Source: Paraperibacillus marinus (GTDB lineage: Bacteria; Bacillota; Bacilli; Bacillales; DSM-1321). From it: 64,000 nt of DNA. The notes under the pieces are model-generated. The model saw only the letters and a program-made list of their open reading frames with translations. It had not been told where the DNA came from and made no database searches. Shown in pieces: positions 32,559 to 41,058 of the stretch. The stretch spans positions 3,906,001 through 3,970,000 of the forward strand of contig NZ_CP143542.1 of NCBI RefSeq assembly GCF_046237605.1, read 5' to 3'. The stretch's first letter is position 1. Each line of letters opens with the position of its first letter. The position numbers and the translations under genes were made by a program.

Positions 32559-33440
32559 TTATCGTAAAAAGTCCATTAATGTCGGCTGTATGATTTGTGC
32601 TCCTACACTAAGTGCGGCTCGGTGCACACTTTCCTGTGTCTTAAGATCAGTGATAACACGTTCTATATCGGCATCTTCGTTGTCAGATAATACCCGATTC
32701 GCAAAAACCTCCTGAGTATCAATGCGGGATGAAATCATTTCAAGACGGTTATATCGGGCTCCTAGGTCTGCACGTTCTGAAGATAAACTGTTTAGGTGGG
32801 AGTCCAAATCTGTAAGCTTAGTGTCTAAATTAGAAGTTTTGTTGTCTTTTAGGTCTTGGACTAGCTCCGTTAAGCCCGTAAAGAGATCTTCTGAGAAGAC
32901 ATTTGCAGGATTAATATTAGCCCTGAGGGTAACACCTGGTCCGACCGCTACATTAAAAGCATCAGTATTTAATGATTTCACAAACTTTCCATCAGCTTTC
33001 AGTTCGATTGGAGCGTCGTTGACATCAGTTCCACTAAAAATATACTTGTCAGCTACTTTTGTATTAGCTACATTCACCAGGTCCTGCTTTAATTGGTCGA
33101 TTTCAGCCGCTATGGATGTCCGCTCATCCACTGTATTGGTATCATTCTTCGCCTGCAGCAAAAGCTCACGAATCCGCTGTAGCGATGTATTCGCCTGATC
33201 CATACTGGCGTCCGAATTTTCCATCCACAAATTCAACTCAGACAAATTCCTCTTATACTGCTCCACCTCAGTCAGATTCGTCCGGTAGAACATCCCTTTC
33301 ATGGACACGACCGGGTCATCGGATGGACGGGTGATTTTTTTGCCTGTGGACAGCTGGTCCTGGTATTTGCCCATCCGCTGGTAGCTGTTGCTGATGTGCT
33401 TGAGGGATGAGCCCGCAAGCATGTTTTGTGTTACGCGCAT
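32559..33440 (-). CDS. flgL: Flagellar hook-associated protein 3 FlgL
   Basis: A 293-aa hook-filament junction protein, flagellin-like at its ends: N terminus MRVTQNMLAGSSLKHISNSY and C terminus VITDLKTQESVHRAALSVGA. The length is usual for Bacillus FlgL. It follows flgK by 12 bp in the operon. A T-rich hairpin-like stretch (AATAGCTTTTTTTTC on the minus strand) between it and yviE may modulate read-through. Confidence 0.95.
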   Translation of the reverse strand: MRVTQNMLAGSSLKHISNSYQRMGKYQDQLSTGKKITRPSDDPVVSMKGMFYRTNLTEVEQYKRNLSELNLWMENSDASMDQANTSLQRIRELLLQAKNDTNTVDERTSIAAEIDQLKQDLVNVANTKVADKYIFSGTDVNDAPIELKADGKFVKSLNTDAFNVAVGPGVTLRANINPANVFSEDLFTGLTELVQDLKDNKTSNLDTKLTDLDSHLNSLSSERADLGARYNRLEMISSRIDTQEVFANRVLSDNEDADIERVITDLKTQESVHRAALSVGAQIIQPTLMDFLR

Positions 33441-33452
33441 TTAGTTCTCACC

Positions 33453-35054
33453 TTACCTTCCGACGGTTCCCATACCGTTGATGATTTTGTCGAGCATTTC
33501 GTCCACCAGGCTGATCATACGTGCAGACGCATTGTAGGCATGCTGGAATTGGATCATATTCGTCATCTCTTCATCGAGGCTGACACTGCTGACGGACTGG
33601 CGGCGTTCATCCACTGACTGCTGGAGGATGCCGCTATTGTTGGTCATTCGGATCGCTTCCTGTGACTGGACAGCCATATCGCCGATGGCGCCTTCATAAT
33701 AGCTTTGGATCGTGCTAGTTTCTCCATCGATGGAGAGCGGCTGATTTTTTACTTCAGCCAGCTTCAGTGCATTGCTGCCGTCCCCGATTGACTTGGTTCC
33801 TGCTGCTGCAATATGGTCAAGGGAATCTGCGATATCCTTATGCAGTTTAATGCTTCCTGCAGCACCATCAGCGCTGCCCACACCGTCAAAAAAGCTCCTT
33901 GGTGTCTGGGTGCCGGCTGCTATGCTCTTCACATCCCATCCGCTTTGATGGACTTCATTGAACTTTGCGGCGAATTCATACGCCATTTGATCCAATTTAT
34001 GGAGCATCTCGGGATACAGGCCTTTTACTATATGTTTGCCGGTGGCGTGATCAAGTGCTTTTGTTTCAAATCCATACGAATCTACCAAACTGCGCAGCTT
34101 GCCGCTTGCAGTAAATGCTTCGATATCGATGGGGGTTCCGCTTATCTCTTCAGTAGGATTGCCGTTTGCATCGAGCACACGCGGGCCGACGGAAATGCTC
34201 TCGACCATCTTGGTGTCTTTATCATAATTTACTTTTAGTTCATTGACTGTATTTGAATTGCCGCTGAGCAATGGACGTGTGCCATTTGCCGTGACGAGTT
34301 CAATGGTATATTTGCCAAGCGCCATTGGTGTGCCGTCCGGTTTTTTGGCCGGCATGCCGCCTGTGCCGGTTGTTTTCACTGAAATATTGACCATGGTAGA
34401 CAGCTGATCGACCAGCGAGTCGCGCTGATCATATAAGTCGTTCGGCAAAAGGCCGTGCGGCTCTACGTCTGCAATTTTTTGGTTCAGGTTATTGATTTGA
34501 TGAAGCAGCGAGTTGACCTGAGTGACGGAGACATCCATCTCATTCTTCAGATCACCCTGGACACTTTTCAGGGTACTGCTCAGGTAGTTGAAGGTTTCGG
34601 CGACTGCGATGCCGCGCTGTCGCACCACCGAGCGGGCGCCGGAATTGTTCGGATTGATGGACAAATCCTGCAGCGATCCCCAAAACTGGTCCATGACTGC
34701 GGACAACCCGGCCTCGGACGGCTCATTCAGCACTTCTTCCATCTTCTGCAGGGAATCGGCCCTAGTCTCCCAGTAGCCGAGCTTGTTGGACTCACTGCGG
34801 TACTGGACGTCGAGGAAGCTTTCCCTTACCCTCTCAACACTGCCTGCGGTCACTCCCGTTCCCATCTGGCCCGGAATCTGCGGCCGGTTCATCGATGGCG
34901 GCGGGAAGGCTTCGGTCTGGGTGAAGTTCACGCGCTGGCGGGTGTATCCCGGGGTATTGGCGTTTGATATATTATTGCCGGTCACAAAAAGGGCGTTCTG
35001 CTGGGTGGTCATTCCCCGCTTGGCCGTTTCTAAGCCATGAAAGGTTGAAATCAT
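33453..35054 (-). CDS. flgK: Flagellar hook-associated protein 1 FlgK
   Basis: A 533-aa junction protein that joins the hook to FlgL. The N-terminal rod/hook motif ALFVTGNNISNANTPGYTRQ and the C-terminal MTNMIQFQHAYNASARMISL followed by VDEMLDKIINGMG are family hallmarks. The central region (about 200-430) is variable. GGAGG precedes the ATG. It lies between flgN, its export chaperone, and flgL, in the order known from B. subtilis. Confidence 0.97.
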   Translation of the reverse strand: MISTFHGLETAKRGMTTQQNALFVTGNNISNANTPGYTRQRVNFTQTEAFPPPSMNRPQIPGQMGTGVTAGSVERVRESFLDVQYRSESNKLGYWETRADSLQKMEEVLNEPSEAGLSAVMDQFWGSLQDLSINPNNSGARSVVRQRGIAVAETFNYLSSTLKSVQGDLKNEMDVSVTQVNSLLHQINNLNQKIADVEPHGLLPNDLYDQRDSLVDQLSTMVNISVKTTGTGGMPAKKPDGTPMALGKYTIELVTANGTRPLLSGNSNTVNELKVNYDKDTKMVESISVGPRVLDANGNPTEEISGTPIDIEAFTASGKLRSLVDSYGFETKALDHATGKHIVKGLYPEMLHKLDQMAYEFAAKFNEVHQSGWDVKSIAAGTQTPRSFFDGVGSADGAAGSIKLHKDIADSLDHIAAAGTKSIGDGSNALKLAEVKNQPLSIDGETSTIQSYYEGAIGDMAVQSQEAIRMTNNSGILQQSVDERRQSVSSVSLDEEMTNMIQFQHAYNASARMISLVDEMLDKIINGMGTVGR

Positions 35055-35069
35055 CGTCTGTTCCTCCGT

Positions 35070-35564
35070 TTATGCTCTGGAATTAAAGTAGGACCTGCTG
35101 CCTGCCGGCTTTTGCCCTTTTTGCTGTACCGGCTTTTCATAATTGAAGTTCTGCTGTTTCGGCCGGACCATGTCAAGCGATAGATTGATGAATTGCAGAG
35201 ATTGATAGATTAGCTGCTGGTTCAGGTAATTGGCGTCCTTCAGCTTCAGAATGAGATCTGTCAGCCGCACTTTCAGCGCCTGCAGCGACTCTCTTTCTTC
35301 GGGCCCGGCGACACGTATGCATTCAGCGAGAGTTCGCTCTGTCCCTGGGGCCTGTCCCAAAAGGAATGTGTTCACTGCCACTTCCCGCTCTTTTTCCAGC
35401 ATGCCGATGGCCTTCACATGGTTTTGTTCGTGGATCATGATTTTATTCAGGGCCGGCATGTCGCCTTTTTTGATGATCTCTGTTTTTTTCTGGGCCAGGT
35501 CATACAGGCTCTGATGGAGCTTGAGCTGTTTTTCCATGGCGTTCAAGATACTCTGGGCAGACAT
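35070..35564 (-). CDS. flgN: Flagellar export chaperone FlgN
   Basis: A 164-aa helical chaperone for FlgK and FlgL. The helical part (MSAQSILNAMEKQLKLHQSL through LSLDMVRP) is followed by a basic, unstructured tail ending SRSYFNSRA. The start at 35564 lies 10 nt after GGAGG; the longer open frame reaches into the flgM gap and lacks a site. It is 15 bp upstream of flgK. Confidence 0.92.
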   Translation of the reverse strand: MSAQSILNAMEKQLKLHQSLYDLAQKKTEIIKKGDMPALNKIMIHEQNHVKAIGMLEKEREVAVNTFLLGQAPGTERTLAECIRVAGPEERESLQALKVRLTDLILKLKDANYLNQQLIYQSLQFINLSLDMVRPKQQNFNYEKPVQQKGQKPAGSRSYFNSRA

Positions 35565-35622
35565 GTTCTCCGCGCCTCCTTTTTGATTTAGAAAAATGGA
35601 AACTGACCGCACCCGGTCAGTC

Positions 35623-35886
35623 TCATTTATTAAAGTAATACTTGATGATGCTTTTCGCTGTTTCTCCGGCATCTACCTTGTACGTTCCGTTTTTAAGCTG
35701 CTGCTTGAGCTCTTCTACCTTCGCCTCGCGCTGGGCGGGGATCTGGGAGGTGTGCTGGAGCTCTTTTGCTGTCTTTGAAATTTCCACTTTATCTGCCTTC
35801 AGCGAGCTTTGCTTGATTTCGTCTGTTTTCTGGATCTGACGCTGGTATGGGTTCATGCCTGCCGAACTGAGATGGTTGATTTTCAT
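35623..35886 (-). CDS. flgM: Anti-sigma-D factor FlgM
   Basis: An 87-aa inhibitor of SigD that is relieved after hook completion. The C-terminal SigD-binding helices are visible (KADKVEISKTAKELQ and KVEELKQQLKNGTYKVDAGE followed by TAKSIIKYYFN). The N terminus (MKINHLSSAGMNPYQRQIQK) is typical of Bacillus FlgM. It has its own SigD promoter at 35932-35957, giving negative feedback on the regulon. Confidence 0.95.
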   Translation of the reverse strand: MKINHLSSAGMNPYQRQIQKTDEIKQSSLKADKVEISKTAKELQHTSQIPAQREAKVEELKQQLKNGTYKVDAGETAKSIIKYYFNK

Positions 35887-35931
35887 AGGTAATACCTCTC
35901 CTTCAGTCGTTCGTTTTTCTCCATGTCTATA

Positions 35932-35957
35932 TTATCGGATGAACGGGCACTTTTTTG
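35932..35957 (-). promoter_or_regulatory. SigD promoter of flgM
   Basis: On the minus strand CAAA, a 14-nt spacer and TCCGATAA, about 50 bp before flgM. The -35 element is one base off TAAA, consistent with a weaker promoter. Confidence 0.72.
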
Positions 35958-36015
35958 AATTTATTTATATTACTTTTTGTTGACAAATTTTGCAGAAATG
36001 TAACCAGAGGGCTTT

Positions 36016-36420
36016 CTATCCTCTCCTGGTAAAAAATGCATTTCGATTCTCGATCTTCTGGGTCCGGGCTTCTTCCTTTGCGAGCGTCTCAAGCTGGCCT
36101 TTTAGACTGGACGTGCAGCTGCCACAAAGCTTTCCCTCGCGGATCAGGGTGCCGCATTTAGCACATGGATAACCGAGGTTCGGGAATTGGGCGAGCTTTA
36201 ATTTGCCGGTACGGATAAACTTAAGCAGCAATTCTTGATCAATCCCCACCGTTTCTACCACCTGCTCGATGGTAGCCATCCTGTTTTCCCTTTTTCTTAT
36301 ATAATTATAAACCTTTTCGTATTCAGTTTGTTCTTCCTTATAACAGTTTTCACACACGTCCCGCACACTATTCTGGACAAAAATCGCGTCACAGCTTGGA
36401 CAGTTCAGTATTTCTGCCAT
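36016..36420 (-). CDS. yvyF: YvyF-like flagellar operon zinc-ribbon protein
   Basis: A 134-aa protein with two Cys clusters: CPSCDAIF..CENCY near the N terminus and CAKCGTLI..CGSC near residues 90-110. They flank a helix-turn-helix-like middle (TIEQVVETVGIDQELLLKFI). This matches the conserved YvyF family found only in the comF-flgM operon of bacilli. Its function is unknown; nucleic-acid binding is suggested by the architecture. Co-transcribed with comFC upstream. Confidence 0.9.
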   Translation of the reverse strand: MAEILNCPSCDAIFVQNSVRDVCENCYKEEQTEYEKVYNYIRKRENRMATIEQVVETVGIDQELLLKFIRTGKLKLAQFPNLGYPCAKCGTLIREGKLCGSCTSSLKGQLETLAKEEARTQKIENRNAFFTRRG

Positions 36421-36479
36421 CCCTTTATCTCCCCTTGATTCCTTTTATACTAACTATATCGGCAGATGACCCCGGGTTT

Positions 36480-37187
36480 TCAACCCCTCGCAAGAGTAAG
36501 CGAAGAAACGTGTGCGGCGCCCCCATCCTTTAAAACTTTGGCTGCATGCCTGAGCGTGGAGCCTGTGGTGTAAATATCGTCAAACAGAAGGATAGACTTT
36601 CCGGTGATCTCAGCGCCGTTTAAAAGTGAAAACACCTGAGCATGCCGGATCCGCTCCTCCCTTGTTTTTTTGGACTGTTTTTCTGAGTGGGTCCGTTTAA
36701 GAGCATGGAAGGATTCGAGCCCCATAACAGAAATTCCGGCCTCTGACTGATTGAAGCCCCTTTCTGCCAGCCGCTCATGGCTTAGAGGAATCGGAACGGC
36801 TAGATCGAACTCAAGATCTTTTAGAGCTTTTGTGAGTGCAGCCTTAAAACCTTCTATTAATATATAATCGCCGCGGTACTTAAATTGTGCGAGCAGCTCT
36901 TTTAAAAAATCATTGTATTGGTAGAGGGAAGTATTTTGGGCAAGAACTCCCTGCCACAGAGAATCTTCCTCCCAGCGGCGGCAGTCTGCACACCTGCCTT
37001 CTGCACATGAAGCGGTGGGAATTCCGGCTAGCGGGCGGCTGCAGATCTCACAGCGGATGCCGGTAATTTCCTCAAGCTTCCCCAGGCAATCCCGGCAAAA
37101 GCGGCTTTCCCCTTTTTCTTTTGCAAAAAGCGATGACCAGGTGATGTTCTCCTCCTGTCTGTAGCCGCAATATAAGCAGTACTTCAA
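36480..37187 (-). CDS. comFC: Competence protein ComFC (phosphoribosyltransferase family)
   Basis: A 235-aa protein needed for DNA transformation. N-terminal zinc-finger cysteines (CLYCGY, FCRDCLG, CEIC, CADCRRW) precede a phosphoribosyltransferase-like domain with the PRPP motif ILLFDDIYTTGST near 195-207 and the ERGFNQSE segment. A TTG start overlaps the comFA stop by 4 bases (TTGA). comFB, which lies between comFA and comFC in B. subtilis, is absent. ComFC is thought to support ComFA in moving single-stranded DNA into the cell. Confidence 0.93.
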   Translation of the reverse strand: MKYCLYCGYRQEENITWSSLFAKEKGESRFCRDCLGKLEEITGIRCEICSRPLAGIPTASCAEGRCADCRRWEEDSLWQGVLAQNTSLYQYNDFLKELLAQFKYRGDYILIEGFKAALTKALKDLEFDLAVPIPLSHERLAERGFNQSEAGISVMGLESFHALKRTHSEKQSKKTREERIRHAQVFSLLNGAEITGKSILLFDDIYTTGSTLRHAAKVLKDGGAAHVSSLTLARG

Positions 37188-38653
37188 TTCAGAAGCCCCC
37201 TTTTTTCGCCTTCCCTGTTCATTCCTTTAATGTGTTTTACAGCCGTAAGCATGGCTTCTGTTCTGCCAAAGTGGAAAAAGGTGATGCTGCCATGGGGATG
37301 CTCGGCCTTCCGTCCGACTCTGCCGGCAATCTGGACCAGGGCGCTTTCAGTGAAAACCGGCTGCTCGGCACCGAGCACACAGACATCAAGTCGCGGAATG
37401 GTCACGCCCCGCTCAAGGATTGTGGTCGTGAGGAGTCCCGGCACCCGCCCTTCCCGGAGTGCGAGAACCTTTTCCTTGCGGTGGGGATCCTCTGAATGGA
37501 CGGCGGCAATTTCCGGGTAGTGTGCCTGAAACAGCGGGAGCGCTTCTTCCATTTTTTTAATGCTGGGAAAGAAGATGAGAAAGGGGAGAGAAAGCTGGAG
37601 GCGTTCTTCAAGCCAGGTCTTCACCCGGATGGGGATTTTCTTTTTCGCCAAACTCTTCTCCCAATTCCCTGACCACTGGAGATCGGGGACCGGAATCGGA
37701 TGACGGTGGAAGCGGGCTGGGATGACGGCGGAGGGGAGTCCGCCTGAAGCAGCCTGCCGTTTCAGGGAGTTTGAGGGTGTGGCGGTTAAATAAATGAGAG
37801 AAGAGGGATTTTTTCTGGCTCTCTCAGCGGCATGCCTCAGGGTAAGATCGGCTGAAAAGGGGAAGGCATCCACTTCGTCAATGATCATCACATCAAATGC
37901 CTGCCGGAAGCGGTAGAGCTGGTGGGTGGTGGTGAGAATCAGCTGCCCCGGAGTGTGCCGCTCCTCGCTGCCGCCGTACAGGGCGGCGGTCATCGCTTTC
38001 GGAAAGGCAGCCCGCAGGCGCGGAGCGAGCTCCAGCACCACATCCGTCCTCGGCGCGGCAAAGCAGATCCGCTTTCCCTCTGCCAGGGCAGCGGCAATGG
38101 CCTCGAACAGAATCTCTGTTTTGCCGGCGCCACAGACGGCCCATATAAGGAGTTCACTATTGGTCCGTATAGCAGCTACTGCTTTCAGCGACGCTTCCTT
38201 TTGTGCAGGAGAAAGGGTTCCCTTCCAGGCGAGCGGATCTACAAGGCTTGGGTATGCCGGTTCCGGACCCCTCCACACATACAGCTTTGAACAGGAGCTG
38301 ACCCGCCCCATCATGATGCACCTGCGGCAGTAGGCGCAGTTTTTTCCGCACGCACTGCAGGGGAATTCGGCGAAAAGATGGGATTCAGTGTTCGCACACC
38401 GGCTGCAGGTGAAGACCCTGCCCCCTTCCGTAAGGCCCGGAATCCAGCCAATATAGCCGTGTGCGAGGTGGCTTTCGAGAAGTCTGTGATACTCAAGGAG
38501 CTCCTCATGCAGCAGCATCCTGCCGGCGAGATGCTTCTGGAATTTGGGGGAATGCGCAAAAGGGATAATTGGTTTGGAGCGAGGCGCGGGGGGATCATGA
38601 GAAGGGAGTTTAGGGGGAAAAAGTTTTGATAGATTCAGGGAATCCACCTCCAT
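37184..38653 (-). CDS. comFA: ComFA, DNA-uptake helicase/translocase
   Basis: A DEAD-box ATPase of about 489 aa that pulls transforming single-stranded DNA into the cytosol. Motifs in order: four-Cys zinc finger (CSRC..CSAC..CAYCRRC, about 85-125), Walker A WAVCGAGKTE, IATTT-type motif, Walker B MIIDEVDAFP, SAT-like LTATPS, and helicase C motifs TTTILERGVT and QIAGRVGRK. The start is uncertain: the ATG at 38653 has no Shine-Dalgarno site, while GGAGG just downstream points to a CTG at 38638. A further upstream frame overlaps the preceding terminator. Confidence 0.92.
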   Translation of the reverse strand: MEVDSLNLSKLFPPKLPSHDPPAPRSKPIIPFAHSPKFQKHLAGRMLLHEELLEYHRLLESHLAHGYIGWIPGLTEGGRVFTCSRCANTESHLFAEFPCSACGKNCAYCRRCIMMGRVSSCSKLYVWRGPEPAYPSLVDPLAWKGTLSPAQKEASLKAVAAIRTNSELLIWAVCGAGKTEILFEAIAAALAEGKRICFAAPRTDVVLELAPRLRAAFPKAMTAALYGGSEERHTPGQLILTTTHQLYRFRQAFDVMIIDEVDAFPFSADLTLRHAAERARKNPSSLIYLTATPSNSLKRQAASGGLPSAVIPARFHRHPIPVPDLQWSGNWEKSLAKKKIPIRVKTWLEERLQLSLPFLIFFPSIKKMEEALPLFQAHYPEIAAVHSEDPHRKEKVLALREGRVPGLLTTTILERGVTIPRLDVCVLGAEQPVFTESALVQIAGRVGRKAEHPHGSITFFHFGRTEAMLTAVKHIKGMNREGEKRGLLN

Positions 38654-38654
38654 T

Positions 38655-38692
38655 AAAAAATTCGGTGCCCTTTTATCATTCGGCACCGAATT
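38655..38692 (-). terminator. Terminator between degV and comFA
   Basis: On the minus strand AATTCGGTGCC pairs across about 12 nt with GGCACCGAATT, followed by TTTT, just after the DegV-family stop codon and immediately before comFA. The comF operon must therefore be transcribed by read-through or from a promoter not recognised here. Confidence 0.85.
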
Positions 38693-38703
38693 CATGAAAA
38701 CCT

Positions 38704-39546
38704 TTAATATTTTTTTGCCCAGCCAAGGCCCATGGCGCCCTCGCCAATGTGGGTGCCGATGACCGGACCGAAGTAGCTGATGCAGAACTCAACATGCGGG
38801 AATTTCGGCGCAAGCTCTGCCATCCATTCCTCGGCTTCTGCCGCGCGGTTGGCATGGATGATAGCAGCCTGCATCGTTTCGCCTGTCTGTGCCTCCTGCA
38901 GGAGTTCTTCAATCCGTTTCATCGCTTTTTTCCGGGTGCGGATCTTTTCGGACGGAATGATGATTTTATCCTTGAATGTGAGGAGAGGCTTGATCTGCAG
39001 CATGCTGCCGATGAAAGCCTGGGCGCTGCTCAAGCGGCCGCCGCGCTGGAGATGGGAAAGGTCGTCTGCCATGAAGTAGGCATTGGACGTTTTCTTCATA
39101 TCTTCTAGACGCTCCATGATTTCTTCAGGGAGTCGGCCTTCCTTCGCCATTTTCGCAGCCTCCAGCACATAGAAGCCCTGAATCATACAGCTGATCTCGG
39201 TGTCAAAGCTGTAGACCGTAATGTTTTCCACCAGGCTTCCTGCCGTGATGGAGCCCTGATATGTACCGCTGATGCCGCTTGATAAGTGGATGCTGATCAC
39301 CGCATCATACTCCTCTGCCAGCTCCTCATATTTTGCAGCAAGCTCCCCTACAGCCGGCTGGGAGGTTGTCGGCAACTTATCCTGCTTCTTAATTTCCTCA
39401 TAAAACTCCCCGGCCGTGATGTCCACTTCTTCACGGTAAGACTCCTCGCCAAAAATCACATTCAGCGGAACCATATGTATATCAAGCTTCCTAAGCGTCT
39501 CGCCCGGTATATAAGCCGTACTATCCGTAACAACAGCCGTCCTCAT
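38704..39546 (-). CDS. yviA: DegV family fatty-acid-binding protein (YviA-like)
   Basis: A 280-aa protein of the DegV/FakB family, which presents bound fatty acids to the kinase FakA. Visible signatures are the N-terminal AVVTDSTAYIP, the TSQPAVGE segment, SIHLSSGISGTYQ (lipid-headgroup Ser/Thr loop), LSHLQRGGRLSSAQAFIGSM and a C-terminal GPVIGTHIGEGAMG. The length is standard. Position between degU and comFA is conserved; the degV name refers to this neighbourhood rather than to degradative-enzyme control. Confidence 0.93.
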   Translation of the reverse strand: MRTAVVTDSTAYIPGETLRKLDIHMVPLNVIFGEESYREEVDITAGEFYEEIKKQDKLPTTSQPAVGELAAKYEELAEEYDAVISIHLSSGISGTYQGSITAGSLVENITVYSFDTEISCMIQGFYVLEAAKMAKEGRLPEEIMERLEDMKKTSNAYFMADDLSHLQRGGRLSSAQAFIGSMLQIKPLLTFKDKIIIPSEKIRTRKKAMKRIEELLQEAQTGETMQAAIIHANRAAEAEEWMAELAPKFPHVEFCISYFGPVIGTHIGEGAMGLGWAKKY

Positions 39547-39592
39547 AAAAAAACCTGCCTTATTCCGTATTTTTATTCATTATACAACATCC

Positions 39593-39644
39593 CGGGGGGA
39601 CTGTCCCCATTTCCCGGAAATGGGGGACAGTCCCCTATTTCCCG
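39593..39644. repeat. Palindromic intergenic repeat, copy d
   Basis: Two inverted GGGGAC-N-GTCCCC palindromes face each other around CATTTCCCGGAAATG, itself a perfect palindrome, giving a compact structure of about 52 bp. It lies just upstream of the inserted membrane-protein gene. Confidence 0.85.
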
Positions 39645-39714
39645 ATTATTTCCCAGCCGCCCTGTTTTTTATGGTAAATTTAGGATAGGACAATTTTTCA
39701 TGCGGGGTGAGATT

Positions 39715-40161
39715 ATGGCGTATGCTGCCATCGGTGTGTTTTTTGGTTTGATTCTTTTACTAATCGTATTTCTGGTTCTGTTAGGAAAGATCGTCGAATT
39801 TGCAGAGAAGGTGGTTTCGCGGAGATATCTCGAGCAGATGAATCCGAAGAAGAAGTATGCCCTGCTCTTTGCTGCGACGATTGCCTTTGAATGCGCCGTC
39901 GTACTCGCTGCAGAAAGGATCTTCCATTTTTCGTTTATCTCCACTCTTTTTGCCGCGAGCATCGGTGTGCTTGTTTTAGTCTGGTATCTTCCCTATTATA
40001 TTTCGCTGAAAGATAATATCTCGACTGTCAGCAGGAAGCACAATGGCTATGAGCGGGGCGAAGTCAAAATCTTTAACCCCAAAAACACCCCATTCTTCTC
40101 AGGTTCCATCCTCTTCTCTGGCTGCGGGCTGCTCGTTTCACTTCTGTATTACTTTATTTAA
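39715..40161 (+). CDS. Membrane protein of unknown function, 148 aa
   Basis: A protein with about three membrane helices: residues 5-27 (AIGVFFGLILLLIVFLVLLG), 52-95 (LLFAATIAFECAVVL and STLFAASIGVLVLVWYLPYY) and a C-terminal helix (SILFSGCGLLVSLLYYFI). GGGGTGAG precedes the ATG closely. It is transcribed opposite to degV and degU, which are adjacent in B. subtilis, and is bracketed by palindromic repeats d and e only 70 bp upstream and 4 bp downstream. No family was recognised. It looks like a repeat-flanked insertion. Confidence 0.75.
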   Translation: MAYAAIGVFFGLILLLIVFLVLLGKIVEFAEKVVSRRYLEQMNPKKKYALLFAATIAFECAVVLAAERIFHFSFISTLFAASIGVLVLVWYLPYYISLKDNISTVSRKHNGYERGEVKIFNPKNTPFFSGSILFSGCGLLVSLLYYFI

Positions 40162-40165
40162 TGTT

Positions 40166-40234
40166 CGGGAAATAATCTGGGAAATGGGGCCTGTCCCCTA
40201 TTTCCGGGAAATCGGGGACAGGCCCCATTTCCCA
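40166..40234. repeat. Palindromic intergenic repeat, copy e
   Basis: Two palindromes of the variant type GGGGCCTGTCCCC / GGGGACAGGCCCC in inverted orientation around TATTTCCGGGAAAT, with outer TGGGAAA and TTTCCCA. It starts 4 bp after the membrane-protein gene stop. Confidence 0.85.
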
Positions 40235-40252
40235 GTTCTCCACTTAATTCCC

Positions 40253-40288
40253 ACAAAAAAAGGCGCCCTGATGTCAGGCGCGCCTTCT
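40253..40288 (-). terminator. Terminator of degSU
   Basis: On the minus strand AAGGCGC..GCGCCTT with an inner CCTGA/TCAGG stem is followed by TTTTTTT right after the degU stop codon. Confidence 0.85.
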
Positions 40289-40972
40289 CTATTTTACTTC
40301 GACCCAGCCGTTTTTTATGGCTAAAACTACGGCCTGTGTACGGTCGTTTACATTCATTTTCTGCAGGATGTTGCTTACATGGTTTTTGACTGTTTTCTCG
40401 CTGATGTAGAGCGTTTCGCCGATTCCGCGGTTGCTCTGGCCGTCTGCGAGCAGCTGAAGCACTTCGCATTCGCGGCGCGTCAATAAGTGAAGCGGCCTGC
40501 GGATTTCATAGGCTGGGCGATGGTCTTTTTCCTTGCCTTCGACTGCCGCGAGCCTGCGGTATTCGGAAACCAGGTTATGAGTGACCTTCGGGTGGAGGTA
40601 TGAGCCTCCGTCCGCTACCACCTTGACTGCCTCGACTAATGCATCGGCATCCATTTCCTTCAATAAATAGCCTCGTGCACCTGTTTTGAGTGCATGTGTT
40701 ACATAATTTTCATCATCGTGGATGGATAGGATGATAACCTTTGATTCCGGATATTTTTCAACAAGCTGGCGTGTTGCCTCAATGCCGTTGATGTCGGGCA
40801 TGTTGATATCCATAATCACCACATCCGGGTTGTTTTCTTCAACGAGCCCCATGGCTTCGGAACCGTCATCCCCTTCTGCTACCACTTCAAATGATGGTTC
40901 GAAATCCAATATGCGCTTGACCCCTTCGCGAAAAAGTTGATGGTCATCGATAATGACGATATCAGTTGTCAA
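40289..40972 (-). CDS. degU: Response regulator DegU
   Basis: A 227-aa NarL-type regulator controlling degradative enzymes, motility, competence and biofilm. The receiver domain has acidic residues IIDDHQ (9-10), phospho-acceptor Asp 55 in VVIMDINMPD, and the later Lys in LLKEMDAD. The C-terminal LuxR-type helix-turn-helix (about 160-225) reads LTRRECEVLQLLADGQSNRG then SEKTVKNHVSNILQKM. It lies 86 bp downstream of its kinase DegS in one operon. Confidence 0.97.
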   Translation of the reverse strand: MTTDIVIIDDHQLFREGVKRILDFEPSFEVVAEGDDGSEAMGLVEENNPDVVIMDINMPDINGIEATRQLVEKYPESKVIILSIHDDENYVTHALKTGARGYLLKEMDADALVEAVKVVADGGSYLHPKVTHNLVSEYRRLAAVEGKEKDHRPAYEIRRPLHLLTRRECEVLQLLADGQSNRGIGETLYISEKTVKNHVSNILQKMNVNDRTQAVVLAIKNGWVEVK

Positions 40973-41058
40973 CGCCTTCGCCTCCCTTTTATCTAGTACT
41001 CTTTTTTCTATCTAATCTACTTATAAATAAGTCATCCCTGATCGGGAATCTTAGAAGC

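Noticed and set aside
39286..39714. N-terminal extension of the 148-aa membrane protein
   Set aside because: The longer frame reads through palindromic repeat d and antisense degV; the ATG at 39715 has a ribosome-binding site.
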